NCBI RefSeq assembly: GCF_963675165.1
Contig: NC_087385.1
Coordinates: 3,844,501-3,908,500, forward strand
From: Halichondria panicea
Taxonomy: Eukaryota; Porifera; Demospongiae; Suberitida; Halichondriidae
Reading direction: 5' to 3'
DNA: 64,000 nucleotides
The notes beneath the pieces were generated by a model. That model did not search any database, was not told the DNA's origin, and was given only the letters and a program-made list of their open reading frames with translations. Numbering within the stretch: the first letter of the stretch is position 1; the number at the start of each line of letters is the position of its first letter. Of this stretch, positions 1 through 11,709 are shown one piece after another. The position numbers were made by a program, and so were the translations under genes.

Positions 1-314
1 TGCCTGTACTACAAAAGCGCTATCAACAGGGACTTGTCACTATGAAATAATTGAAAATGAGGCGCTATATCTGCACCTATTCGAGTGCAACCAACAAGTT
101 AAGTTAATACAGTCTGCAAAACATCTTCGAAGTGATCATATTTGGACCTTTTCGTATTAGCACCAATACAATCACACAAACTACGTTTATACTAAGAAAG
201 CATTTTGCATGCAAATTAGTCATGCATTCAGCATATCAATTTATACATGAGCTAGCTGGTGGGTGCTCTTACATAGATATTAAGTAACAGTGCAGTCCAT
301 ACATGTACATGTAC

Positions 315-425
315 CTTATCATTCTTGAGGATCTTCTCAGAGCGAAACTGCTCAAAGTCCTCATTAAGAACCATTTGCTGGTACTCTGGTGAGCTGCTCG
401 TGAATCCACAATCCCATTCCACCAT
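315..425 (-). CDS. First coding exon of an unidentified gene (partial)
   Basis: Read on the minus strand, an ATG at 425 opens a 37-codon exon that ends in AAG followed by a GT donor (gtacatg) at 314. The peptide starts MVEWDCGFTSSSPEYQQM and ends in a charged stretch, NEDFEQFRSEKILKNDK. The exon ends in phase 0. It points away from the TMEM87 gene, whose ATG is 233 bases to the right, so the two probably share a promoter. I do not recognise the family and could not find a second exon in the 314 bases left of it; the rest of the gene should lie outside the window. It could be a chance ORF, but the clean donor and the head-to-head position favour a real exon. Confidence 0.4.
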
Positions 426-657
426 TTTCTGCCTTAAATTAGTACTCTAGCTCTAGCCAGGTGGTAATAGTTTCCAAGATGCATGAAATTTACTCCATTT
501 AATGAGCATCAGTATCTAATGACAACCGATGGCTAACATGATGTCATGCAAATGATGTCATGCAATTCACGTGTGTCTGCCATGTCAGCAAAAAAAGTAA
601 GACACAGTCAAATCATTAAAGCTTCAAAACCCTGTTATACCCTCTGCAATCGATCAG
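426..657. promoter_or_regulatory. Putative bidirectional promoter upstream of TMEM87
   Basis: This 232-base gap separates two divergent start codons (425 minus, 658 plus). It contains a short direct repeat (atgatgtcatgcaa, near 540 and 552) but no clear TATA box. The shared-promoter role is inferred from geometry alone. Confidence 0.35.
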
Positions 658-3253
658 ATGATGTTGCTATCGCTCCTGCTAATCGCCTGTTCAGCATCCA
701 GTGTGATGGGAATTCCTAAAAGTGGGATAATGAAAGGGCCAGGGGAAATCAATTTCAACAACAAAGTATGCTCTATAAATTTATGGTTAATTAATTAAGT
801 ACATCTCTAAGGTGTTCATTGTTGTTCGTCCCTCCCTTAGAATAACTATTTGGTACTGAACACTTCACCTTGGCTCTTTATACCCAGACTCCTATCAATG
901 TGTTGGGACATAATTATGGGGGAATTTGACTTGAAATGTTGACCCTATATTGGGGATTTGACCTGGGCCTTGCGTAGTAAAGACTGCTTTTACAACCTGT
1001 TTTAATGTGTGCAACTTCTTGGGGCTCAACCCCCCCCTGTTTTGACTGGGGGGAATTGGGAGATTTGAACACAGAATCTTCCCCCACCAGGAATTTAGTT
1101 AGACTCGCAAGCCACTCCCTTTTCTCTGATTGGACGGGGGCGGGAGAAAAGGGACTGGTGACTCTGGGACACATTTTGTGTCTCTACCAGAATTTGGGTA
1201 GAGATTATTCATTGATTTTTCCACGTGATCCAAAAATTGCGTGAGGTTAAGTAGAATTGCGTAGCCTGCAAAAGTGATCGCGGGCTTCTTAGCTACAGTT
1301 TAAGAATGGATGCTAGTGCTAGAAAAGAGAAGATGATGGAGTAATAACATCATCAGGCATTCAGCTAGGATATAGTCATCTAAGACACCAGCAGAGATTA
1401 GCTTGTTTTAGTTTTACGTGATGAGAACTGGCAGCCGAAAGTCATTGGTTGCCTAAAGCTTTTAATAACCTGTACAATACAAGACAGATAATGGCAGAGG
1501 GCAGCAGTTGAATTGAGAGTAGTCAGACTTGTACAAGCTGTCTTAAATCGCTGCCACTCCTCGGTTCAAAGAAGGACTGCCAAGATTTCTACGTTCATCA
1601 GCTGTTCCATGCTAATCCACAAGTTATGGCACAACAGACACTGGTACAAGGATCTATAAAATCAAAAGGCTGGCTAAATAGATCTGTATACTTGTCTTCT
1701 GTGTGTCTTTAGCTTTTCACGCATCAGAATAAATTGGATAATTTGCACGTGACATTAATATTTACTAGCATTCCTGATTTACACAAGCTGTAGCCCAGAG
1801 TCACCAGTCCCTTTTCTCCCGCCCCCGTCCAATCAGAGAAAAGGGAGTGGCTTGCGAGTCTAGAATTTAGTGGGGCAACACTAATACATGTAAGATAATA
1901 AATGGGGAGGGCGTGGCCAGGCTAGTGCCCTGACTAGACCCTGGCAAATTATGCTCCTTTTTCTGCCTATTATGCTTTTGAGCAGTGCCCCAAATTCAGC
2001 CTATTATACTCGTTGAAAGAACCCATTATGCCCCATATTGACGTCAAATAATCTTTTTTCAGCAGTAGTAACAACTCTTGTTGTATTGTACATTTCAATA
2101 CAACAAGAGATAATTTCATTTGTAACATAACTGAAGACAAAAGATTCTTCTAGATGTAAAAGAGGCATTTAAAAGAGAAAAAACACGTTCAGCAGCAGCA
2201 GAGGACCGTTGCATTTGCACCAAACTGACCAAATTCAAAATTTTAACCCTATTATGCCCCAATTATGCCAGCATAATGACCTAACCTATTATGCCCCAAA
2301 TTATGCCGGCATAACTTGCCAGGGCCTAGCCCTGACCTAAAATTTGCAGTTCCTAATTATTACAAACCAGTGACTTTGTAGCTGAGATCTACTGCTTATC
2401 TTTAACATGCAATCACACAGTGCTAGTACATCTAAAAAGCATGGTACATGATATACACACGCCCTGTCTCTCTCAGAGCACAGAGATATGGCGAATGAGC
2501 TACATGAGATGTTTCTTTACACTGAGCTATTATTTTAGTGAATAATGTGCAATCAGAAGTATAGAACATGCTACAAATGAAGATAGGTTTGACCATGCAC
2601 TCTTTTTCTGCTCTGATTCCCTGCATCATAGCATGTAATGTAAGAATTGTAACTGTACATGTGTGTATTTAATAATGGTCTACTAGTACTAGTACTAGTA
2701 CTGTAGCTTCATTGCTATACAGCTTTGGCGCCTCCACCGAGGCATCAGCACCTGCGGTGCTTTCAATAATATAATTATTTTTTCTCACTAGGTGAATACC
2801 AAGTGTGTCCATCTCGGTTTGTACAGTGACAGCACAATTTTTGTCAGTGGTGACGACGTTACAGGTACATGTAACATGTACACGTATGTACGTACACATC
2901 CTACTGTCTCTCAGTACTGCCATCACTTATTATTGTATAGTTGATTTTAGTGTCCTTAGTGTCTCTGTGATTAGAATTTTACCCCTTCATGCTTCACCGT
3001 AAGTCTAATTGCTGTCGTATACATAATTATATCTTCAACATTATGCATTCTCTTGTCGCTTTTACCCTCGTTCAGTTTCTGAGGGATCTACAGTGACTCT
3101 GACACTCATTGTGCTTAGAGCCAATTGTGCCAACTTACAAGAGGTACTGTTGTATTGTACATGTATTATGTCGTTACTTTTAATCTTTCCCAAATGTTTA
3201 TTCTGTATTGTTATGCCTCGAGGCGTAGCCGCACGAAGGATATGGTAAAACTG

Positions 3254-3293
<40 letters not shown>

Positions 3294-6200
3294 TGCAATG
3301 CAACAAAAACTAACAGCCACTTCCTCTTGGATTCGTGGATTTGCAAACTAAAGCTTATTTTTCGAGTTTTACTACAGTAAAGGCGTCTTTAGTAGCATCA
3401 TCTGTTTGCACAAAGTTTCTATTCAACTTACATGTATGAGTTAGTCGTGCACTATAGCGCTAGCTGTTAGAAAAGAGCTGCATGCATGTACACTGCCAGA
3501 AGCAGCCCTTGTGAACTCTGACCTCATTGCAGGTCCACCCTTTATTCGAAATGCAAAATACTTAAAACTTCTTTACATTGTAGATCTATATTTGTACATG
3601 CTTCTATCCTTGAAGATCATCAACCCATCAGATAGACTTCTGTCCATTAAGCTCCTCTTCTATAATTACTGTGTGGACATTCAATGCGTTCATTGTCAAC
3701 AATTGCAAACAACGTAACACAAAGCAAACTAATTACTTCTTCTATAACACTCTTGAGCGAAAGCAAAACATGGCTAGAGGCATCAGCGCCGCTTGCACCA
3801 CTCATAATGTTTCAGTAGACTAGTGGTATACTCTCTACATTATACATGTACAGCTTCTGCCATTATTTTCTGTGTGCACACACACCCTCAGGATGACTGT
3901 GCAGCAGATGTTTGTTCTGTTATCGAAAAGGAGTCCTTCACACCAGTTGCCATCAGTCAGTATAAGCTCCCTCAGGACATGGAACACTTCTCCTTTTTGG
4001 TACACAACATTTTAGATACACGTGTTCATAACTCTGTATAAAGTTTGTCATATTGATTTAATGTCTATTATTATAATTGGAATTGATTGAAGTGATGCCG
4101 TTGATGTAAAGAAGCCCAACTACATGTAACCGGTGTAATGTTTGTTTGAAAAGCAATTCTCATACTTGCACTACCTGTGTTAACTTAATTCTACCATAAT
4201 TATAGGAATACAACACCGTTTATGTGAACACGACTACTGAATTGACTGCTGAATTGTGCCGGTTACAAAGCAAAGATACCGGTTCCAATACACCTACTAC
4301 CTCTGGTACAGTAAACATCACCGAAGCTGGCACCACCACACGAAGTCAGTCTCCCAAGAGAGAAGCTGAAATGCCGGTGCGAAATAGACAGTGGCTGTTG
4401 TTCTCATTCTATCTATTAATTTGTTGTGGCTATAGTTAGAGTGCTTGTACACTGTATGCTCTTTCTTCCAGACAAACAACCCTGCCGTGTCTGTTCGTAT
4501 CAATGGTGCTGGTGGAGTGTATAGAGTTAAAGTGATCGCAGAGCTCAGCTCACCTGATGCTACAGCAAATATCTCATGTGAGTTGTTACCTCGTAAAGTT
4601 TTATGGATTTAACTGTTACAGTATTGGAACCTGAAAGCATAAATTGTGTGTTATCAGGAGGGCCCTTGTACGTTACTTGTAGCTAACCACCTGTATGTAT
4701 TATTTAGAACACACCTAGCCAAGATTAAATGTTTTAATCTAAGTGCGCCGAGTTCATTATGTAACCAAGAGTCCATCCGAGTGCACCATATATTAAATGC
4801 ATGTACATGTAGGTGTGTTGTTATAAAGGATTTAGTGCTGTCACTGATCTCTAGCCTCGTATATAGCCTGCCATTTGTACAGCTTGACCTGTTAAACCAG
4901 TTTTCTACCTCCTACATTTGAATCCATTTTATTGTTATTTTTCCTGAAAAAGTTTGAACGGATAATTTTTAATACGTTTGTTTCATTACGTGCACTGTAT
5001 TCATGCGTTGCGATAAACCACTCCTACGTTTTTGTGGGGAATTTTTTTTTCGAAGTCAGCTTGCTCACAAAAATAACAAAATTTGACCATTTAAGTTACT
5101 CGCTAACAAAGGACCAGAAGTAGGAAGTGACTGCAATGCTAAATTCTACTGGTCTTCCTTGTGTATGTTTTATGATACATGTAAACATTCGCATAATTAT
5201 AGAGATAATTATATACGTATACGCACTTGAACATTTGGCAGTTTGTTCTCACTTACTACATGTAAGCAAATTGGCTCCTTGGTTGTTCATGAGCCTACGT
5301 ATGCACTAGCTCTCTGATTGTGTGTTGTTTAATTGTATGTCATACACTCTCGTGGTGTTAAAATATATGAACTAACAACATAATACATTTACAATAGATT
5401 CTATGGTGGTGTGTTCCATTTGTTAGCTGACCAGTGACCAGTAGTATGACTATCCCAAGCTATCATGTATTGTTGTTTTTCTTACAGTGAAATTTGAGTT
5501 GAAGAACTCTCATGGGTATCTGGATGCTATAGACTTTCCTGCTCTTGTGGTGAGAGATCTAAACATTGAGCGTTTAGTGTGTTGTCCATGTACTGTATCA
5601 TCATAATTATAACACCCAGACTAGTATGTTCTATAGTATGTTCTATAGCTAAGACAATATTTAGCTGTCCACAACTATACCACACACAGTTTTATGGTGT
5701 AATGACTGGAGTGTATGCCGTATACGCGATAGCCTGGCTGATAGTGCTGGGACTCAACTACACTGACCTGGTCCGACTCCAGTTCTGGGTGTTGGGGGTA
5801 ATTCTGCTGGGCTTTATGGAAAAGGCTCTCTTCCTAGCGGAGTACGACTCTGTCAACAAGGGGAATGAGTGTGAGTGTACAATAATTAGAATGGAGAATT
5901 TTATTTCTTGCCTAAAATATTTGTGAGTGTTGTCTAATGTGCTCAACATAATTATGGTGCCAATATTCCTCGTATCAAATCTTCTTACTATCTACATTTG
6001 TGTACTAGCTGTTTCCCATGCACAGTGCACCTGCTGATAGTGCTGGCTGTAGTAGTGTCAGCTCTGAAAAGGTCCCTCTCCAGAATGCTACTGGTCATAG
6101 TTTCTCTGGGGTATGGCATAGTGAGGTGAGCAAACCCGTTCTGAGATTCTGACCATGTTTGTAGGGGAAGTTACGTATTATAGCAGTCTGCCTAAGCCTT

Positions 6201-8859
6201 TACAGATACAATGTATCTTATGCAACCCAATAAGGTAAAATTCCCTATGGAGAATTTCTTCTACTTCTTATGAGTACATGTAGGTGTAGAAGCCATGGAT
6301 TACAGTAGGAAGTTATAGCTTATACAGATACATGTCTATGTACGTATCTAAATGACCAGTATAATTAAACACCCCAATTTGAGGTATAAAACCTATGGAG
6401 AATTTCTGTATTAATAATTTTTGAGCATCACGTAGGTGTAGAACCCGTGGATTACAGTATAGTTATTGTGTGTGTTTGAACTGTCCTTCTTGCAGACCCC
6501 GACTGGGCGACTCAATGGCCAAGGTCATTGGAGCTGGTGTCATCTACTGGGTGCTGGCTATTATCAACGGTGTTCTCAAAGCTAGAACAGTACGTACATG
6601 TATGTTGTGCTTAAGCAGTCTTGGAAACGGTACATACAGTGTTTAGCGACAGTGACAAATTGGCAGAACTAAAAGCTGTGTACATGTAGGAGGTCCAGTA
6701 CTGTATTAGCGTCTACTTCCCGATCCCAATATACATGTACATGTAGCATAATCGTGCAAGTGTACTAACGTACCTCATCAAGAACTGAGCAATTTGCATT
6801 GAATGTAGGGTGTATGTTGGTACATGTACGTGAAAGCCAGCACCCACCTTTTACCCTTTGTATACTGTTTCAACAGACACACGCACGCATGCACACAGCC
6901 CACAGCTGCCAGTGTTAGCACCCCAGTGACTGTATCCTATGGCCTGTTGGTCCTGGTAGACATTGCTATCATGTTCTGGATATTCTCTGCGATTGTTGAG
7001 ACTCGCCGCACACTCAGAGTCAGGAAGAACTTGGTCAAGCTCTCTATGTACAACCACTTTTCGTATGCTCTCATCTTCGCAATGCTTGCAACCATTGGAT
7101 TTGTGATCTGGGACATTCTCGCTCACTTCTTCCCTTCCAATGATTGCCTCACGGTATGTGTTCAAAATATGTCGCTTTGTACTGCTCAACATTCTCAACC
7201 ATTATTATGCCTTAATTAAAAATAAATTTAACTGGGCCGGTGTTGACTTCGTAGAAAAGCTTGTACTCCGTACCTATCATTATGTTCGAAGTTAGTTTAG
7301 AAAAATAAGCATTTTGTGAGAAGCTCTTTTTTCTGGGCTTACGTGAAGAAACGTTATCCATGTACACTAGGTAAGACTCAGTGCACATGCACCCATGTGT
7401 ATACGGTAAATAAATATATTCTTTCTGTGTGTATATACCCTCAGGACTGGAGTGAGGTGTGGCTTCAAGACTGTTTTTGGCATGTCCTCTTTGTCATTAT
7501 TCTCGGGATCATCATGGCCATTTGGAGACCTGGCGCCAACAAGAAGAGGTGAGGTGTCGCCAATAACAAATGGAGTTAGACATATTGACGGTTGGCATTG
7601 TTATGCTTACAAGTTAGCTCTAACCACTGTAATATCACGTGTGTGCCTGCATACTTATAGCTTTAATAGATTTTTATATTGTGAGAACTTCTTCAGATTA
7701 ATTGTGTACATTGATCCTGCTATTGTGGGGTGTGTTCATCTTGATGGTCAGATTTGGTGTGTATAGTGATGACATAATTATGTGCCCTGTTTCATGACTC
7801 AGATATGCCTACTCACTTGTGGATGACGAGGACGATGATGAGGAGTTTGAGCAGGGCACTAACAAGAACTTTGGTGCGTCCACAAGAATTAAAAAACCTA
7901 TTTCTCATAGGGGTGTACTCATACGTAATATTTTGCACTTTGGTACATGTACTCACAATGTGTTTTTTTTTTAATAGAGACCGTAAAGATGCGTCAAGTT
8001 GGATCCACTTCTGAACCTCCTCCCCCTTCATCACATGCTGTGAGCTCATAATTATCATTTACAACTGCACATTTTATGTGTACATACTGTACACTGTAAT
8101 CTGGTATTACTGTACATGTACGGTAACAGCTATCATAAGTACTTCTGTCTTCATAATTATTCAGGAAGATGACCTAAGATGGGTTGAAGAAAATCTACCG
8201 ACTTCAGCTCTTGACAAGTAAGTACATGTACATGGATAGATTGTCCATTAGTTTTAAGTGCTCCCTAAGATTGTTGGATAACGTTTGCAGCCTGCTGTAC
8301 AAACGTGTTTGTTTACGAGCCTGCACCCACTAAAGTATTATTGTCTTTTGTGTGTCTGGGTGTTGGTGTCCTGTTTTGCAACACTGTCGAGCTAGTTGTT
8401 GAGCTTCTTCCCTGTCTCCGTAATTATTGTAATTATTGTAATTATTGTAATTATTAATTAAGAGTCACTAAACTCTCGCAGTGACTCTCGAGCTCGTCGT
8501 TATTAATGTAGGGGTACAGTAGTTACTAATTGCCCAGAGTTACTGTACAGTTTTAGTGTTGCAAATGCTATATAATAAATATCATGTACCTGATCTTCAC
8601 GAAGCTGATTATCTTAAGCGTACATGTACATACTGTATAACGGGAAAATTTGGTGAGTGTTTGATTTGGTGAATTTACCAAAGATTGCCAAATTTAAAAC
8701 CGCCTAAGTTTACCAGTGGACTTGGCGGTTTTTTAAATTAAAACACCCACCATGTATACGATTCTCTTTCCTTCTTCCTGTTGCAGAGCTCTTCCTCTGA
8801 TCCTGGACTCGGACGAGGAGTTGATGACTACCAAGTTTGAAAGCTCAAAAATCAACTGA
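658..8859 (+). CDS. TMEM87: TMEM87 family (GOLD-domain seven-transmembrane) protein, 16 exons
   Basis: Exons: 658-765, 2792-2864, 3076-3143, 3892-3999, 4206-4376, 4472-4577, 5488-5549, 5690-5870, 6026-6125, 6496-6589, 6899-7153, 7445-7548, 7803-7873, 7978-8039, 8165-8217, 8787-8859. Phases are consistent and give 562 residues, close to vertebrate TMEM87A. A signal peptide (MMLLSLLLIACSAS) is followed by a luminal domain (to about residue 232), then seven hydrophobic segments (about 233-475). Family hallmarks are LQFWVLGVILLGFMEKALF, LSRMLLVIVSLGYGIVRPRLG, VRKNLVKLSMYNHFSY and IMAIWRPGANKK. The tail carries an acidic run and ends with DLRWVEENLPTSALDKALP then LDSDEE, as in the family. TMEM87 proteins are Golgi/plasma-membrane proteins implicated in trafficking and mechanically evoked currents. 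ATG codons at 658 and 661 are both possible starts. Introns 1 and 3 carry repeat elements. Confidence 0.95.
1101..1861. repeat. Inverted repeat with identical 68-bp arms
   Basis: Arms at 1101-1168 and 1794-1861 are exact reverse complements, beginning agactcgcaagccactccc. The 625-bp interior shows no coding sequence. The element sits in TMEM87 intron 1 and looks like a non-autonomous foldback or MITE-type insertion. Identical arms suggest recent insertion or ongoing arm conversion. Confidence 0.85.
1934..2329. repeat. Inverted-repeat element rich in 'ttatgcc' motifs
   Basis: The left end (ctagaccctggcaaattatg) and the right end (ataacttgccagggcctag) are imperfect inverted copies. The interior repeats 'cctattatgcccc'. 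Related fragments occur near 20620-20686 and 50999-51056, each with 'gcataattt' followed by 'ca(g)ggcct'. No ORF is seen, so a MITE-like family is likely. Confidence 0.6.
3211..3797 (+). repeat. Shortened copy of a dispersed 0.9-kb repeat containing a GT microsatellite
   Basis: It begins ttatgcctcgaggcgtagcc, runs into a (GT)n tract (about 3257-3292) and ends with gagcgaaagcaaaacatgg followed by an 'agaggcatcagc' block. The same left and right ends bound copies at 43978-44871 (plus), 61020-61920 (minus) and, in part, 47558-47826 (minus). This copy lies in TMEM87 intron 3 and is internally shorter. No protein is encoded. Confidence 0.75.
4694..4870. repeat. Degenerate copy of an 'acacacctagccaag' inverted-repeat element
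   Basis: It shares ttagaacacacctagccaag and the 'gagtgcacca' core with the better-preserved element at 30889-31046; another diverged copy lies at 52738-52917. It sits in TMEM87 intron 6. The right terminal repeat is no longer recognisable here. Confidence 0.5.
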
Positions 8860-9862
8860 TCCATTATTATGTGTACATGTACTGTTTTAGACACCTAATA
8901 GTGTGAGTTTATGCATAATTATAATTATGACTTCTTGTGTTAAACGCTTAAATACACATCTCCTGTGAATACAGGGAAACTCCCCTCCTGATAACAAATA
9001 TATCACCAGTACACCACTGGTGTTAAATTAATAACAAACCGTATAGCACGAAATGTTCGCTGTTTTTGAGGGTAAGCAATTAATCATAGGCCTCTACGAA
9101 AATTGTTCACCGAACATAATTATCTATATAACGGCGGATGTATTGACATGCATACCGTAGAGCTAGAGCGCGAAATGTGTTTAGAGGCACCGAAAATTAA
9201 AATTTCCGCACTATACGGTATACGTTGTAATGTACAATGTATTATAGGTGCCATCCATTTCTTTTTCTATAGCACAGTACATTAGACTTGCAATAGCTAC
9301 ATTGCTGTGTTCGACATTCTGGAGAGTCTATGGCCTGTATGTCAGTATTTATATCAGTATTAACATCAATTTGTTTAACCTCCATAGGATATGATGCTTC
9401 TATGTGTAGCATAATTATATCTATATAGCTAGCTAACAAAATGGTCACTTCAATAATTCATGCCTATGCAAGTTCATACATTTTTAGCTCTTGGGTTCAG
9501 TGGCTAACGGTGAGGGCTCGACATGCACAGCTCGATTACAAACTCATTTTTTGACAACTTGTGTCTTATAAATTGATATTATAATGCATTTTAATATAAT
9601 ACACACAAATTTAGTTTGTATATGCAATAGCTATATAGACTCTGAATCGCTGTAGGATAAATAAATAGAAACTTTCAACTCAGTTACATGTATTACCAGC
9701 TAGGAGCACATTATTGTACATTCCAGCTGAACGGTTTCTAAAGTTAGATTGTGAACATTAATTAATTTGACTGAACAATCTTGCTTATACGAGAGCACGA
9801 CTATGATCAGTTATAAAATAAGCGAACGTGATTGTGTATGCTTGGTTTACAGAAACACATGT
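8860..9862. other. Intergenic region between convergent TMEM87 and the 376-residue gene
   Basis: No exon was recognised. It contains the TMEM87 3' end and one inverted-repeat element (9037-9220). Reading frames on both strands are short and lack splice or domain support. Confidence 0.6.
9037..9220. mobile_element. MITE-like element with 'accgtata' termini
   Basis: It starts accgtatagcacgaaatg and ends with the inverted form gcactatacggta. The same terminal signature (accgtat...atacggt) bounds elements at 24454-24679, 43390-43796 and 51753-51963, with unrelated interiors. No ORF of transposase size is present. Confidence 0.6.
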
Positions 9863-10993
9863 TTAGTTCATCTTTAGGTGCTCAGTAGATGACAGGTCTT
9901 CAAGTTGATCTTCTTGCTCGCTGTCCTCAAGCTCACCATGAATTCCAACTCCAGCACTAGCTCCATACTGCCCCAACTTAGCCGGAATTTTAGCTAGATT
10001 CTTGCCAGGATAGACCCTCTCAACTGAAGTGATCTGATTATTTAACGCTTTCAGATTTGTCTCTCCTTTGATTCCAATGTTCACTTTTCCAGGCTGACTA
10101 ATTCTCTCTGTGTTGAGCATGTTAGGTACTTTACCATCTGGCAAGGCTTGCACATTCGTTTTGTAGCCTCTCTGATCAACAGCTTGAGCTTTGATCTCAT
10201 TTATATACTCTTTGGGGACTTCAATTTTGAGCACAGCCTTGTCTGAATATGGTCGACTCTCATAATATGGTTCTGTGTGTTCCATGGTCTCACTCACCCA
10301 GTATTCACCATGTGGGCCTTTCAAATGCAACTTCCCCGTTTTTACTGTGTTTTGAACTTCTTGTTCACTTGCCACTCTGTACAATTGACTATTGTTTCGA
10401 TTGCGAAACCTGGCACCAGCTTTTCCTGCACCATATCCAGACCAACCATCAAAGAAAACATGCGCTGTTGAGTCGAATATGTCTCCAACGTTTGCTTCAC
10501 CATTAATAATATTTGTGATAACAGCCACTTGGCCGGACGGGCGATATTCGTTATGCACAGCAGATTCAATTCCGGTTGTCATTCCGTCGACAGCAGCACC
10601 CCCTGCAATACCACCAGCAATGCCTCCCACGGGACCCGCTAATTCACCAACAAAACCTCCTCCAATGACGCCAACCGTTCTCGAAGCAGCTTTCATAGCT
10701 GTGTCACCGCCTTCCTTATCGCCTAAAGCATAGTGAATGGTACCCTTTACATGACCAACAGCTGGGATTCCATTTGCAAGGTTACTCATGCCCTGAGCAA
10801 ACTTGACCTGAGTTCGTTTTGCTTCTTCATTGTTCCCTTGCCACCAATGGTAAAAAGATGTGCCCTGAGAAACTACTGGGAATGTTTCTAAGAAGTTGAT
10901 TTGTGTTTCCCAGGCTCCTTCTTTATCTCCAGCTATAGCTTGGACAGCAGATTTAGTTTGAGAAATCACTGGCAAAGAGTCCACATTGCCCAT
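9863..10993 (-). CDS. Intronless gene: myristoylation-type start, three internal repeats, glycine-zipper segment, C-terminal domain of unknown type
   Basis: An uninterrupted 376-codon frame starts at the ATG at 10993. The upstream in-frame codons (to 11023) contain no ATG, so this start is the best choice. The N-terminus MGNVDS fits the N-myristoylation pattern (Gly2, Ser6). Residues about 5-106 hold three related repeats of about 35 residues (compare LPVISQ/FPVVSQ/IPAVGH and AGDKEGAWETQ/QGNNEEAKRTQ/LGDKEGGDTAM). Residues 107-140 form a glycine-rich zipper (GVIGGGFVGELAGPVGGIAG), which may insert in or pack against membrane. A soluble C-terminal domain begins near SQLYRVASEQEV (202); its pattern faintly recalls ADP-ribosyltransferase-like or polymorphic-toxin C-terminal domains, but no catalytic triad is certain. 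An acidic tail (LEDSEQEDQLEDL) closes it. It lies alone between TMEM87 and the CCP gene. It may be an intronless lineage-specific gene, a retrocopy or a transferred gene. I do not assign a function. Confidence 0.7.
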   Translation of the reverse strand: MGNVDSLPVISQTKSAVQAIAGDKEGAWETQINFLETFPVVSQGTSFYHWWQGNNEEAKRTQVKFAQGMSNLANGIPAVGHVKGTIHYALGDKEGGDTAMKAASRTVGVIGGGFVGELAGPVGGIAGGIAGGAAVDGMTTGIESAVHNEYRPSGQVAVITNIINGEANVGDIFDSTAHVFFDGWSGYGAGKAGARFRNRNNSQLYRVASEQEVQNTVKTGKLHLKGPHGEYWVSETMEHTEPYYESRPYSDKAVLKIEVPKEYINEIKAQAVDQRGYKTNVQALPDGKVPNMLNTERISQPGKVNIGIKGETNLKALNNQITSVERVYPGKNLAKIPAKLGQYGASAGVGIHGELEDSEQEDQLEDLSSTEHLKMN

Positions 10994-11023
10994 CTCGAAT
11001 GTTCTCTGGCCTTTAATATTCAA

Positions 11024-11709
11024 TTATTAAATGGGTGCATTCCCCTCCCCCTCAGCCTTCTATAGATGTGAGTTTCTCTGGTTTCATATCATTCATGCAT
11101 CTGACAGACAGACTGTGCCCACATAGTTCTTAATTTGCACTTCAGAGATCGAGAATGGTGTTCACCAGCTTAATTATTGGCATGATTCATTGGTGAGCAT
11201 AATAATTACTGATAATTGTATCAAAGCAGCAAGTTGTATGTACGACACGTACTCTAGTTCATGTGTTTTAAAGTGTTGACTGTACGTTGTTTCGCAGATG
11301 TGGGAAGGGTGTGACGAGTCAGATGTACGTATAGATACTCGATAGTCACGTCCTTATTCAATTTAGCTATATGATACCCCTGGGTAACGGAAGAGGTCTA
11401 GACTGTTGACAGAGGCCAGTTATTTTTGTAAGGCCTTTGGCAATAATTGTATTACGACTATGGATTCACTTTGTTGAGTCCCCTTGGTAACCACATTAAA
11501 CGGCTGGTGTAATTGTCTGCCTGTGAGTCATCAACCATTCAGCACTTCATTGCCCAAACCATATAAATCACCACCTACACAGCTGTTATTGCATTTAAAT
11601 GAGCTTAAAAGCTGCTTACTGCTATTTATGGTAGTCTAGCTAGTTCCGTCCTGTAGCTATTGAAGTAGATTATAGCGTCCGCAATAAGCATAGCCTTTCT
11701 TTGAAAATC
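11024..11709. promoter_or_regulatory. Intergenic region between two divergent genes
   Basis: About 690 bases separate the minus-strand 376-residue gene and the plus-strand CCP gene. No exon is evident. It should contain both promoters, but I see no clear core element. Confidence 0.35.

Noticed and set aside
3062-3346. ORFs on both strands with poly-Thr/His or Val/Cys stretches
   Set aside because: They are translations of a GT/CA microsatellite inside a TMEM87 intron.
10994-11023. Ten-residue N-terminal extension of the 376-residue protein
   Set aside because: It would need a TTG start; the ATG at 10993 gives the myristoylation-type MGN start.
11701-11709. Upstream TTG start for the CCP gene
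   Set aside because: A eukaryotic gene should start at the ATG at 11710, which also begins a good signal peptide.
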